From Capillidium heterosporum (taxonomy: Eukaryota; Entomophthoromycota; Entomophthoromycetes; Entomophthorales; Capillidiaceae): DNA of 64,000 nt. Made by a program: the position numbers and the translations under genes. Below are positions 21,942-33,737 of this stretch, one piece after another. Where the stretch lies: positions 1,240,001-1,304,000 of the forward strand of contig WBMQ01000006.1 of assembly GCA_016630905.1 (NCBI GenBank), read 5' to 3'. Each line of letters begins with the position of its first letter. Position 1 is the stretch's first letter. The notes below the pieces were generated by a model, which was not told where the DNA came from, did no database searches, and worked only from the letters and a program-made list of their open reading frames with translations.

Positions 21942-22355
21942 ATGTTCAAGTTAGCTTTCCCATCTACTCGTATCAGCCTTAAAGCTTTACAACCTTTAGC
22001 AGCTCAATCAAATCCAATCCGTAGCTTCCAATCGGTAACTACTGGTGAGACTTTCAACTACCAACGCGAACAGAGCCCATTCCTCAAGAAACCTGAAGTT
22101 GTCAGTAGCTTACCCTACTACGTAAGAAGAACCAAATTTTTATCTTTACCCATATATAGTGAGTTCAAGAATGGTAGAACCCGAAAGTTAACTATTTTGA
22201 GACGTATACAGGGAGATGTTTTAGCTCTGAAACAGGATATCTTGGCAAAGTTCCCCGAGTGGGAAGTTGTCGTCTCTCCTATCAATGGTAGCGTCGTTAT
22301 CAAAGGCTTAAAGATACACGAACTTAGAGATTTTCTTTTTGAGAAGGGGTTTTAG
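21942..22355 (+). CDS. IMG2: Mitochondrial large ribosomal subunit protein mL49 (Img2)
   Basis: A single exon of 137 residues. The N-terminus (MFKLAFPSTRISLKALQ, basic and without acids) is a mitochondrial targeting sequence. The C-terminal domain has the mL49/Img2 signature: LPYYVRRTKFLSLPIYSEF, then RTRKLTILRRIQGD, a KFPEWEVVVSPINGSVVIKG block and the terminal LRDFLFEKGF. In yeast, loss of Img2 damages mitochondrial translation and genome stability. Confidence 0.9.
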   Translation: MFKLAFPSTRISLKALQPLAAQSNPIRSFQSVTTGETFNYQREQSPFLKKPEVVSSLPYYVRRTKFLSLPIYSEFKNGRTRKLTILRRIQGDVLALKQDILAKFPEWEVVVSPINGSVVIKGLKIHELRDFLFEKGF

Positions 22356-23177
22356 TGCTTAGTAAAGGAACTATTTGAAATTGGCTTCTACTTAGCTTCT
22401 ATAGTAAGGTTTTTAATATTTGATAGAATCTATAGATTCATTTCAAAACATATAGGCTTTTAATTTATTATATTTTAAGAGATCTGCTATCATTTATTTT
22501 TAACTATAGTATATGTCACATAATGGAATTTACACTATTTGCTAAAATGTACTAGAGCTTACTTTTCAATGTGAATTCAATAGCCAGCTTATTTAGTATT
22601 CTTTTTCAAAACATTGATTTGGAGTTTAAGGTATATGTTTACTAATATACATAACTCAAAAAGTATATATTTTATAGTCATTTGTAATCTGGTATAAAAA
22701 GAGTTGTGTTGGAAATCTTACTACAATATTCAAATTTCTATACATATCTATACTATTTAAAGCTCTAAAAACATCAAAACGCCACTTTCTATTCATTTAC
22801 AAATCAAGTGATTTACTTTATAGAATATAAAAATTTACCTATATAATTATATATATATGAAGGTAGCTAGATAACTACCACAAGCTTAATTTGGATACTA
22901 AGCTCTATACAAAATATAAATCTAGTGTTAAGTAAATACAGGTGGAGAGATTAACAGAATAAATATATCGGCAAGTCTTCGTTAAAAGTAAAAGAATTGA
23001 GTATCTGATCAAAACAGTTTATTTCACTTTATCCAGAGACACGTAAATTCGAACTAACTATCACAAAACTAATATATATTTACATAGTCGACAAATACAC
23101 ACAATTATAGTACAACTACGACAGGCACTTGAAACTTAAACTTATTTTCCTAGATTAGGTTGCTACAAAGGGCACAG
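22356..23177. other. Intergenic region between convergent genes
   Basis: About 820 bp of very AT-rich DNA with TATATATA tracts. No coding potential or RNA gene was seen. Confidence 0.6.
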
Positions 23178-25319
23178 CTACCACCACCCCAATATCTTCC
23201 ACCAGGCCAAGCCAATCGTAAGGTAAATGGTGAGATAGAAAGCAGCCATGATGATCCCAACTTTGAACCATTCGGCTCTTGGTACATGCCCTTGTCCGAA
23301 ATATATAGCAAAGGACCCTAAAACATTCAAATTTAGAAAGCATATAAATTTGTACTGAATCAGTATAGCTAAAACTTACCAGTGGAATATGAAGTCTAAA
23401 GTAGGGTGAATAGAGTAAATTGGAAAATAATTGTTAGCAAAGATATAGTATATACCATTTTAAAGCTTACCATACAACAGGAGAGGGAACTAAAATAAGC
23501 AATCAAAGCAACAAGGAGGTAATGTGGACACTCCAACTCTTCGCCTGCCTCAAAAAGTGCAGCAGCGAGAGCAACAATATGACCAGTAGCTGACGAGAAC
23601 ATGTACATGGTAGCAAAGTAAGTAATGGATAAGATAACCGCTGAAGGGACGGGTGGCAGTTGGTAGTGAACCAGCAGGGTAGCTAACTTGACCCCAAGAA
23701 AATCAGATACTTTCAACTTTGTCAACTGTTCGGCCAAGACAACAAACCCAGATAGCCAAAACAGTGTATCCCAGGCTTTTGTATTGGCTGCTATATCATC
23801 CCATGGTAGAACTTCGGTAACTATAAGTACCACAACTGCCAAGTAAGCAATAAGAGCGTTGTTAAACCCAGTATGGCTTTCAGTTGACCAAAGTGTAAGG
23901 CAGGAAAGTAGAATCATTATCAGTTTCTAAAAATATTAAGTTGCAATTTATAAATATTCACTTACCCATTCCCGTTGCGAAATAGGACCGGCCTGATCCA
24001 ATCTGATATCGATATTCTCTAAAATCAATTTGCCGTCGTATTCGTTAGGCTTGACCAACAGACTTAAGATTATCGGGAGAAGTATCAGCGTTATGAACCC
24101 AGGAACGAAGGCCCCTGTAAACCAAGGAACAAACCCAAAGTCCAAATGAAAGGCTTGGTAAGCTTTGGCGACTACTATAGGGTTGCTAGCTAGGCCAGTT
24201 ACAAACATCGAAGCAGAGACTAGGTTAGCTTGAGCCGCAACTAAAATCAAGTACTTGGCACAACTGTTATTACCACCAATTACGTCGATTACCGAGGTGA
24301 CTATAGGGGCGATGACTCCTCCGCCTCTAGCCGAGTTGGAAGGAATGAAGGGGGCTAATAAAAATTCGGCAAAACAGAAGGATAGGCCTAAGCCAGTAAC
24401 CGTACTACCCATTAAAGAGACTAAATGTAAAGCTATTCTTCTTCCTAAACCGGTAACTTCGACGGCTGTATATGAATATATGAGTATTAAAGTTCCAAGT
24501 TAGTAAAAAATACCTTTTCCGATGTGAAAAGCGCAGAAGACTAGCCAAACAACGTCACTAGTAAACCTAAAGTAAAAGGTCAGTGTACAATCCTTATTTA
24601 AGAGCAATACCCAGAAACGATAGTATGGAATGCAGCCTTTAAATATACCAGTTATCTAGAGTTAGAAAAATAACACTACGAATAAAGAAACCTTGTAAGG
24701 ATCACAGGAAACACCATCTCTACCGCACTGCTGGCATAAAGCAATCCTCCCATTCGTTTGGGTACAGGTCAAGTTCAATGTCAAGCACAAAAAAGCCAAG
24801 GCCATTGCCACCAACGAGGAAACTTGATAGTGACTTACCAATAAAGCTACGACGAAACTAAAAACTCATTGAATTTTAGAAGTATGATAGAGTAAATATA
24901 CCCTAAAAACACAGCCAAGACGTGCATAGCCGTTGAAGAAAGGCCGTGGAACGGTGCTAAATTCCATATAAAGATGGTTATTAGGATCGACGGTATCAAT
25001 GTAATCCATTTGTAGTAGAATATACCGGTATCGAAACCGGCATATAGATTGTGCCAAGCATCTAAAGTATTAATGTAAAAGTGGGTGTAAGCTTTTACCT
25101 CCAACTTTATCCTGCCTACTAGAGGTTTCGGCACACCAACTATCCCTGTTGAACTTTATACTTAGGTCGGTTGTTGAATACCTTCTTAGTAATTGACTCG
25201 TTTCACTTGGTGTTTCTGTTTCTATAAACAAATAGAAATATACAATTAGCATGTAAACGGAACTTGCAGCTACCTTCTTCACCAAAATGAAACGTACTAA
25301 ATCTTCGACTGATGGTCAT
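23178..25319 (-). CDS. DASS-family dicarboxylate transporter, DiT1/SODiT1-like
   Basis: Ten exons: 25319-25274, 25221-25099, 25061-24902, 24857-24692, 24636-24611, 24566-24514, 24465-23966, 23926-23471, 23395-23380 and 23317-23178; the sum is 1686 nt, 561 residues. After a hydrophilic N-terminus of about 80 residues the protein follows the 2-oxoglutarate/malate translocator group: WITLIPSILITIFIWNLAP, GLSSTAMHVLAVFLG, AAFHTIVSGF, the IPSNSARGGGVIAPIV motif, NLVSASMFVTGLASNPIV, TKAWDTLFWLSGFVVLAE, and a tail with YSTGSFAIYFGQGHVPRAEW ending in WWKILGWW. Roughly 12 membrane segments are expected. Its closest resemblance is to plastid DiT1 and bacterial CitT-like carriers rather than the SPX-containing Pho87/90/91 phosphate carriers; no SPX domain is present. 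The likely role is dicarboxylate exchange or uptake. Exon 9 is 16 nt and exon 5 is 26 nt. Confidence 0.88.
23380..23395 (-). other. 16-nt microexon of the DASS transporter
   Basis: Lies between a CTTTAG acceptor (23396-23401) and a GTAAG donor (23379-23375). It encodes T-S-Y-S-T plus the first base of the next Gly, restoring the family motif YTTG/YSTG before FAIYFG. Confidence 0.75.
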
Positions 25320-27085
25320 ATTGCAAATAATTAAGCTTATATCCTTCTTTTGTTGTGCGAGTTGTCGATTGTAATTTCTGATAAAGCCTTGGTAGGTTAG
25401 AAAGATGTAAACTTCCTGAGCTGACTGAACTTGAGATTGGATCTTAGATCTTATTAAAATCAAGTTTGAGTACCTGTCATTACAAGTTGGATGACATAAT
25501 ATATAGCCAAATCAGGAAATAGGATAGTTAGGAGTAAAGGTAAATTAGATAATGTTCTTGAGAGGCTTAAAGTAAGGTATCCTGAAAACCTCAAAAAGCA
25601 GAATACGAGTATGTAATAGCAATACTATATTTGTGATGAATACATGTATAGTATACATTGGAATATAAATCGAACCAATTTAGTAAATATATATATGGAA
25701 AGTTTATTAAATATATTGATACTTTACCCTTTGTTCTGGGAACTTTAAAACCCATTAGATAGAATAAATATCGATATCCAAGAGATATTTTTCATGTATG
25801 AATTAAAACAAATACATACTGAAGAAGTGCATTCTAATTTAATTTTGGATTGGTAGATAATGGCATTGTTGCACTAATAGTGCTTTTACTAAAATACCAA
25901 CCTTTTATCTATGCTATGTCTCAAAACGATGCCGTAACAAGTTCAACCTAGTTTCGCTAGCTCTATAGGATTAGCTACCTAATTTACCTTAAAACATATA
26001 TTCAGGCAGTAAACTATATTACATACGATTCAGCTAAACTTTCTTTCATAAACTTGATAACGGTTCATTAACTCAGCATCAATGATACAATCGTAACTCA
26101 AAACAGTGTCGTTGACTCATCTTTATATTGCCTTCCACATAGAGTTTTCAATTATCTTGATTTCAAAGTTTTTAATCGTATCTCGAGGCACTTTGTAACA
26201 AACTCAACCCTCGACCACTAATAAAACTTTAAAGTAACTTGATTTTTATATTCTTGGCTACTTATCAAAGTTTAGTATTGTCAACTCAACTTAGTCTCTT
26301 AACTTTATTAATAGTTATCTACTTTTACACCTACCAGCAACTTTCTCTTAAACTTGAACTTATGCTATCCAGATACAGTCTATTATCTTAAACCATACTT
26401 TGGAAGCTTGAATCTCTTATGTAAAACCGTTAGACTCTATAAAAGCTACTAACATAGCACCTTGATGAAAAGCAAAGCCATGATGTAATAAAAATAGTGT
26501 TAAACTATACATCAGAATGGCAGTTATATGGGACATAATTTAAAATGGATATAACTAATTGAAAATATACCATAGAAAAGAATTTAAAAGTTAAAGATTA
26601 AGGACATATTGATACTAAAGACAAATAAACTTGAAACAGTTTACAATTTATGTTTCATACAATAAAGAATTACCTTTGTATTCTAAGGTTTGGTGTCACT
26701 TGTAGAATCTTATGCTTATATCTGAAATGTTGAATTGAATTTGTTACTACTTAATGCTAATGTATTACTATATTTCTCTTATAATAGTCGATACGAGTAC
26801 TTATTGAACTTTTGAATTTGTTTTGTTGGTACCTCAAGACATCAATAGAAAAGATTAGATGGAAGTTGAACCTACCTCAAGTCGTAAAAAAACTCTGAAA
26901 GAAAATCCTAACCTTTTAGCTTCGAACACCTTGACAATTTTCTCCGAAACTTGGAAATCTGGCAAAAATTACGTGACAAATTCCCTTTACATTTCACCAC
27001 ATTCCAATTTTCTACTGAGAAAAGCTACCCTTCACTTTATCAAGAGTTAAAAAGCAAATTATAAAGACGAGTTTACGACACTACA
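25320..27085. other. Intergenic region (1.8 kb) between divergent genes
   Basis: AT-rich sequence holding the promoters of the DASS transporter and AP-1 mu genes. An open frame at 26859-27050 (63 codons, ATG start) ends 35 bp before the AP-1 mu ATG and could be an upstream ORF if transcription starts far enough upstream. An open extension of the transporter frame up to 25463 lacks an earlier ATG. Confidence 0.55.
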
Positions 27086-28742
27086 ATGGCCTCAGCAATT
27101 TTTGTTTTAGATTTGAAGGGCAAAATATTGATATCCCGTAACTACCGAGGTGATATCCCCATGACCTGTATCGACAAGTTTATGCCCCTTTTGTTGGAAG
27201 CTGAGGAGGAGGAGACCGCTTTACCATTACTTTCTAGTAATGGGATCCATTACCTGTACATAAGACATAACAACTTGTACTTGGTTGCAACTACTAAACG
27301 TAACAGTAATGCCGCCACTATCTTACTTTTCTTACACAAGTTGACAAAGGTACTTTATATTATTAAATTTGTATGCTAAGTCAATTTAATAGGTATTTAG
27401 CGAGTACTTTAAAACTTTGGAGGAGGAATCAATTAGGGATAACTTTGTCATTATCTACGAATTACTAGATGAGATGATGGATTTCGGATACCCTCAGACT
27501 ACTGAAACCAAAATTTTGAAAGAGTAACTATTTATGTCTCATGCCAATATACTAAAGCAACCTTTTTGAATAGGTACATAACCCAAGAGAGTCATAAATT
27601 GGAATCGGAGATTAAGGTACCTAAAGCTGCCACCAATGCCGTATCTTGGCGTTCCGAAGGCATCAAGTACCGTAAGAACGAAGTATTCCTGGATGTTGTT
27701 GAATTGGTCAATCTATTGGTAATCCTTTACTTATATCCATATTTATAATTTCTATGTGTAGGTAAATACCAACGGTAATGTACTACAGAGTGAAGTTCTA
27801 GGAGCCTTGAAGATGCGATGTTTCTTAAGTGGCATGCCCGAATTGAAATTGGGCCTCAACGACAAGGTTATGTTCGGTTTAACTGGGAGAAGTAATTTTA
27901 CAGTTTACTATGATTATTTATTCGCATGGCTTTAGACAACAACAAGTCGGTGGAGATGGAAGATGTCAAGTTCCATCAGTGTGTACGCCTATCCAAATTC
28001 GAATCAGACCGTACCATCTCCTTCATCCCTCCCGATGGTGAGTTTGAACTTATGAGTTACCGTATGAACGCTCAAGTCAAGCCCCTGATCTGGTGCGAAA
28101 CTTCCATAGAAACTTTTACTGGTTCTAAGATTGAATACTTGGTCAAAGTAGCTACATTTTTATCTACATCATCATTGATTAACTTGTCTTTATTTAGGCA
28201 AAGGCCCAATTTAAGCGTAGATCCAGCGCCAACAATGTTGAAATCATCGTCCCGGTGCCCGCTGATGCCGATTCTCCCAAGTTCAAGGTATGATTGAAAG
28301 CTAAATATGTGTTTATTTTTTATTTAGACTACTATCGGTTCCGTATCCTACGCACCCGACCAATCAGCCTTCATCTGGAAAATCAAGCAATTCCAAGGTG
28401 GTAGAGACTTTACCCTTCGAGCTCAGTTCGGTCTACCTTCTGTCAAGACTGGTAACTATTGATGCATTTATATAGTTATATTTACGCTGTTAAATAGAGG
28501 AGATCGATAAAAAGCGACCAATCTCCATCAAGTTCGAGATTCCCTATTTCACCACTTCGGGAATTCAGGTACGCTACCTTAAAGTTGTTGAAAAGTCAGG
28601 ATACCAAGCTATGCCTTGGGTACGCTACATCACTCAGAATGGAGGTAAATTTTGATTTGGTTTGATTTTTGTTAATGGCTCTTTAGACTATCACCTTAGG
28701 ATGCCCGAATTGGTACCTACCAACCGTAATTTGAATCAGTAG
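27086..28742 (+). CDS. APM1: AP-1 clathrin adaptor complex, mu subunit
   Basis: Nine exons (27086-27349, 27393-27523, 27574-27718, 27762-27891, 27936-28147, 28198-28287, 28328-28451, 28498-28644, 28687-28742) total 1299 nt and 432 residues. Residues 1-140 form the longin-like domain ([50 protein letters not shown]). The mu-homology domain follows, with [70 protein letters not shown], and a typical C-terminus. The mu chain recognises Yxx-phi sorting signals at the trans-Golgi network and endosomes. The combination FHQCVRL plus [15 protein letters not shown] is AP-1-like rather than AP-2 or AP-3. Eight introns of 40-50 bp make this one of the most fragmented genes here. Confidence 0.95.
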
Positions 28743-29342
28743 TTGGTAGATTTGATATACAAATTTATAGTTTATCTCTTTTTATTATCATACATTAAAA
28801 GAAATGAATTAGACTTGCTTCGATCTATAGTTTGATCGTTGTTAGAAATTTATATAGAACAGGTATTTAAAACTTAATAGATGGCTTTTGAAAGATTTGA
28901 CAAGGGATTTAGCTGATATGCTTTCAATTGAAAATTTCAACGATATAAGCTTAGCCTTAGATTATTGTATATATATGAATATAAACATATTGTTAAAAAC
29001 ACGCACTGACAAAAATGCAATTTGAATCCCTTATACTCAATACTCATATAGTGGACTATATTATTGTCAGTATACTTTCTACCTGCGATGTATTCATTTT
29101 ATTTGATTCTTAAATAGATATATATACTAGGAAATATAAAATTCTTATGATACTATATCGGTTTATACTCTATTGACATCGACTTCAATTATATCATCTA
29201 CATAAGTATATAGCTATTATCTTAAACACAAATCCTGTAATAGTTTAAACTGAAATAAACGCCTGCTACATGCCAATATAAAGATATCAGATACAAAGCA
29301 ATTAACTAGAGTTTGCACTAAAAATATAAATAATTTATTCAT
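28743..29342. other. Intergenic region between convergent genes
   Basis: 600 bp of AT-rich sequence with no recognisable feature beyond gene ends. Confidence 0.6.
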
Positions 29343-29888
29343 CTATTTCAACAACTCCAGCAAATAAGGCAAAAACTCCTCGAAAGGGTGCTGCCTATCC
29401 TTATTTATCGAATTTAAATACCTGGAAATATTTACCAGGATATCTAGCTGATCTTTTGTATTCAAACCATTAGCATCTGCATCGACGATATCTTTGATAA
29501 CCTTCAATATTTTTTCATCCTTTAAGATCACTTGTAACTTTTTGTCGTCAAGTACTTTTTGAAGTTTTTCTTCAGGCAGGTAATCTTCCTCATGTATATC
29601 TTTTCTAATGTAGTAAAGCTGCTCGAACGTTAGTGGTTCTGTTTCTTCAGTGTTGTTGGTGTCGGTAGTTTGTTTTGGCATAGTTGGTGGGTTTTCCGGT
29701 TGACCTATTAAAGTAGTTGGTTAGTAAATCTTTCAAAGCTTTGTTATGGAATTACTTTGGTTGTCTGGATTGCATGGTTGTTTGGTATGCTCTTTGTAGC
29801 ACTTTAGCGAACAGTAAGGGATATAACAAACTTTACATTTGTATTTTTTGGGCTGCTCATTACAAACTTTGCAAAGTATTTCAATCAT
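29343..29888 (-). CDS. HIT1: Zinc-finger HIT protein, Hit1/ZNHIT3-like
   Basis: Two exons (29888-29756 and 29704-29343) give 164 residues. The N-terminus is a zf-HIT treble-clef finger: CKVCNEQPKKYKCKVCYIPY, then CSLKCYKEH and a final Cys in HTKQPC. The rest is mostly helical with the short, acidic C-terminal domain (FEQLYYIRKDIHEEDYL, IVDADANGLNTKDQLDI) that in Hit1/ZNHIT3 contacts Rsa1/NUFIP during box C/D snoRNP assembly. The 51 bp intron joins DNQ to SQPENPPT. Length matches yeast Hit1 (164). Confidence 0.85.
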
Positions 29889-30287
29889 TCTTGTAGTTGG
29901 AGTGGATAAGAAAAATGCCAAACTAAAATTTTCAGATATTTGAACCTGAAAATTCTTAATGAATAATCACACCTACAAGATGCTAAATTTTATAATTCCA
30001 ATTAAATCTCATCAGCTATAGGTATTATTGAGTGGATATTTTCACCCATTAGCAATGCATATTTTGGTTAGCCATCGAACTTGTATAAAGCTATATATAC
30101 TATGCTAATTTAAATCCAATATTGCTACTAACTTTAGCAAAATGTGCCATTAACTTGCAAAGCTAAAATGCAGTCTCTAATTTTAGTTTAGTTCCACCCA
30201 ACTCTCGACACATGGTCGCTTTTCGAAATTAGATCAAAAACTCAACTACTTGCAAATACAGACCTCTTTCCTAGCATCCAAAGCACT
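29889..30287. promoter_or_regulatory. Divergent intergenic region HIT1-ERV41
   Basis: About 400 bp between divergently transcribed genes. It must hold both promoters. No motif could be assigned. Confidence 0.5.
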
Positions 30288-31714
30288 ATGATCAACAAGT
30301 TGAACAAGAAGTTAAAGTATTTTGACGCCTTCCCCAAAGTTGATACCAATTTGAAGCAGACGTCCAAACTAGGCGGGTTCTTGACGTTTATGGTCACTAT
30401 AATCGTCATCTACCTGGTACAAGGTGAATGTTACAACTATTACAAGTTGAGTCAGGAGTACGAGTTTCTAGTAGAGAGTCAACTCAACAACAATGATATG
30501 AAGATCAATGTGGACTTGTCGGTCGCTATGCCTTGTTTCTGTAAAATTATATTTGGTGCTTTTATAACCTTTGTTTAGTTTTAAATATAGATGTACATGA
30601 TGCTTCTGGTCATTCCATTCATATGCAGAATCAAATCAAATTAATACCAGTAAGATATATATTAGCTGGTTATTTTTAATTAGTCATTAGGTACATTTTG
30701 ATGCCGGTACTGCTCAACGTTTCGAGTAAAATATTAGTCTTTTACTTATTACTTACTTTATCGAAATTTCTATAGGAAGGATAGCAACCACTTGGACGAT
30801 GATATTGCCGATATGGTTTATAGAGCGCATCAAAAACCCAAAGATAAAGATAGTCAAAACAACAAAGAAGGTATTGGTTATATCGCTAAACTTTATATGT
30901 ATATTGATATATTTATTTTTAGGTGAAGGCCAAGATGCTTGTAGAATTAGAGGTTCCTTTAAAGTTCGAAAGGTAAGTATTTCATCATAATGTAAATTTT
31001 AAATCCATATTAGGTAGCTGGCAACTTTCATATTACTCCTCAAGGCCATGGTCATGGCGGTCTACATACCCCACATAACGGTAAATTTACTTCATACTGT
31101 AAACTATCTTAACTAAAAATGATAGCTATTAACTTTACCCATCGCATCGATAAATTCTCTTTTGGCGAGCCTTATCCAAAATTGATCAACCCTTTAGATA
31201 ACTCTTTAAACTCAGTAGAATCATGTAAGAAATAGCACTATCAATTTATACTTAACTATATGTACTCTTTAGCTTTTGACCTATTCCAATATTTTCTGTC
31301 AATAGTAACGTTCTTATCACATTTATCAATAATACTAATAACTATACTTTTTCTTTGACCATTTAAGGTTCCTACAATCTACATAGGTAATTTCGCATGT
31401 TCATATCAACACCTACTAAATACTTTACACTAGATAACAACGAAAACGCTTTGATAACCAACCAGTACGCTGTAACGCACCATAGGACTCGTAACGAGGT
31501 AGGCACAGCAGTACCTGGAATCTTTTTCCAGTACAATATCGAGCCTCTTTTAGTCAAGATTATCGAGAAGCGACCCAAGCTTACCAATTTCCTAGTTCGA
31601 TTATGTGGTATAGTTGGTGGGTTAGTAGCCTGTACCGGGTTCCTGACCAAGGTCCTAACCCAAATCATCCCCGCCTTTAGATTTAACAACAAGGCTAAGC
31701 GTCAATCACTTTAA
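30288..31714 (+). CDS. ERV41: Erv41/ERGIC2, early secretory pathway cargo receptor subunit
   Basis: Ten exons (30288-30540, 30591-30649, 30691-30725, 30776-30870, 30923-30972, 31014-31080, 31126-31224, 31273-31304, 31368-31386, 31434-31714) total 990 nt and 329 residues. The N-terminal FDAFPKVDTNLKQTS and the following membrane segment (about residues 28-46) are typical of the Erv41/Erv46 family. The lumenal domain has INVDLSVAMPC, DACRIRGSFKVRKVAGNFHI, FTHRIDKFSFGEPYP, and NQYAVTHHR; a second membrane segment (LCGIVGGLVACTGFL) precedes a short basic tail. Erv41 pairs with Erv46 to retrieve ER residents and cycles between ER and Golgi. It lacks the cysteine-rich region expected of Erv46. Exon 9 is a 19-nt microexon. 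The gene converges on HIS1 with 83 bp between stops. Confidence 0.9.
31368..31386 (+). other. 19-nt microexon of ERV41
   Basis: Bounded by a TTTAAG acceptor (31362-31367) and a GTAATT donor (31387). It encodes V-P-T-I-Y-I plus one base and restores the family motif LSIVPT. Confidence 0.75.
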
Positions 31715-31797
31715 CAGATAAATAAAACCTATATATAAAACTATTGATACCTTAACCTATGTAGCGGATATTTATTACAGCTTCAATTTGAAAAAAG

Positions 31798-32736
31798 TTA
31801 AGCCCTACAGTTATGGATAGTAGTAATGATGACGTCAGTAGCTCCCACCTCCTTCAAGCGGTCCATAACCTCAGCTACATCCCCTTTCTCTACCATAGCC
31901 GAGACAGCTACCCAGCCTTCATTTTCAAGCGGAGCAACACTGGGAGCTTTCCTACCTGGGGTAACCAACTTTGCCTTATCAAGTTGGTCCCTAGGTACGT
32001 TGTAAGTGCAAATGACATACTTGGTAGCCAAAATAGCACCCTCGATACGAGCCTTCAACAAATTAATCAGGCTCTGGTGCTTGGACTTTCGGTTGGAGGT
32101 GATGAGTACCGCCTCTGACAGCAATACTGTACCGATAGCCCGTAACCCGGCGGCATGCATAGTTTCACCAGACTCTACCAGATCAACGATGCCGTCAGCC
32201 AAGCCTAAAGCGCAAGCTGCTTCTACCGATCCCGAAACGAATTCGATCTGCGTTTTCTGGCCCTCTTGCAAATCCAAGTTCGATTCCAAAAGCTTGAAGT
32301 GTTCGGTCGTCAATACAGGGAACGAAGTGACGATACGCTTACCAACTAAATCGGAACTACTTTCAATTGCGGCACTCTTGATAGGGGCCTGGACCTGCAA
32401 CTTACACTTACCGAACCCTAACTTGAAGACCTCCTTGACCTTACTTTGAACTTCCGATTCGTAGATGATGTCTTGACCAGTTATACCTAAATCTACGTTA
32501 CCGTCGGCTACGTATTTGGCTATATCTTTTGCTGGTAAGAAGACTAAGCTAATGGGTTGGTTGGATGAGAAGGCGATGTCATGCCTCGGTTTCCTGTGGA
32601 ACTGCACGTCGATTGAAGAGAGTAACGCTATACACTTCTCGTACAACCTCCCTTTCTTGGGGATGGCAAATATTAACCTCGTGTTGAATTCGTCGCTCAT
32701 TTCCATCGTGTAAAAGTTTTGTAGTGGTTGAGGCAC
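31798..32736 (-). CDS. HIS1: ATP phosphoribosyltransferase (histidine pathway, first step)
   Basis: A single exon of 312 residues, similar to yeast His1 (297). It catalyses the first step of histidine synthesis, joining ATP to PRPP. Visible motifs are RLIFAIPKKGRLYEK at the start of the catalytic domain, DLGITGQDIIYE, GKRIVTSFP, the PRPP-site segment DGIVDLVESGETM followed by AAGLRAIGTVLL, and a C-terminal regulatory domain of the long-form enzyme (PGRKAPSVAPLENEGWVAVS, then VGATDVIITTI) that binds histidine for feedback inhibition. A perfect Gcn4-type TGACTCA site lies at 32887-32893, about 150 bp upstream of the start, consistent with general amino-acid control. Confidence 0.97.
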   Translation of the reverse strand: MPQPLQNFYTMEMSDEFNTRLIFAIPKKGRLYEKCIALLSSIDVQFHRKPRHDIAFSSNQPISLVFLPAKDIAKYVADGNVDLGITGQDIIYESEVQSKVKEVFKLGFGKCKLQVQAPIKSAAIESSSDLVGKRIVTSFPVLTTEHFKLLESNLDLQEGQKTQIEFVSGSVEAACALGLADGIVDLVESGETMHAAGLRAIGTVLLSEAVLITSNRKSKHQSLINLLKARIEGAILATKYVICTYNVPRDQLDKAKLVTPGRKAPSVAPLENEGWVAVSAMVEKGDVAEVMDRLKEVGATDVIITTIHNCRA

Positions 32737-33737
32737 TTCCAGGTTTATATACCCACCCCATTAATATTCATACCCCTTTAAAAGTTTATTTTTGTAGTTT
32801 AAACCTGGGTTGCAACCTATGAACTACCAACATAGTTTAGGACTCCAACTATAATTGCTTGAAAAAGTTTTTAAATAGGGTGAAAGTGACTCAATCTACG
32901 TCACTATATATACCAATAAAGGAATGGACTTTTATTTGTAGAAGTCAGAAAACTTTTGTTATCTTGATAGTGAAGAGATAACCGTCCAAACCAGGCGCTT
33001 CATTAATTTGCAGTATCTTCGAGATACGTACTCGGTAGATTAACATATCCGAGGCTTTTGAATAAGCCTTGCAACTAAAAAGACTAGGCTGTGGAGTTGA
33101 GATATTAATGGCATAAAACTATAGCACCAACTTTAAGTAAATTGGCATTAAAAATAAATAAAATTGGAGTAGTTTTACGATAGAAATTGACATGCTTCTG
33201 CTATACTCAAAAGCTATGTTAAAAATACACAATTTATAAAAGTATTGTATTAATACGTTTTAATGATATGCTTTTGTAACTCTGGTATTTATTCGCTTTA
33301 TTCTTAAATAATTTATTTTCACTATAAGCCCATCTTACTTTCATTTTATAAATCTGCTCTTGGATTTATTTTACTAAGCTACAGGTATATTTACTTTAGT
33401 TTTGACTACTGTCCTAAATTTTTTCATTAAGTACAGCACTACTTGTCATCTCTACTAACTTCTTTGTTATCAGAAATGTAGTTCAATAGTGCACTTTATC
33501 AATCCCTTTCTTTTTATACTTGCACTCCTTAGCAGGCTACCTCTCCTGTAACTTTGAAACTCTAAGTGGGCCAATTTGCCCAGGTTTATCTAGACAACAT
33601 CTGACACTTTATACACATATTTGAACTTTAATCCACCATCGCTATGTGAATAAAGCTACATCAAAGTACATCTATCATTGAAACAATCATATCAGAAAAT
33701 AAACCCCATATAAACCGGTAAAAAAATTTAATGAACA
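32737..33737. other. HIS1 upstream region and 1 kb intergenic
   Basis: Contains the HIS1 promoter with the Gcn4-type site and then several hundred bases of AT-rich sequence with no coding potential. Confidence 0.6.
32887..32893. promoter_or_regulatory. Gcn4-type site (TGACTCA) upstream of HIS1
   Basis: The exact AP-1/Gcn4 heptamer is present 151 bp upstream of the HIS1 ATG. In yeasts HIS1 is a classical target of general amino-acid control. A TATATATA-like tract lies just beyond it. Confidence 0.65.
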
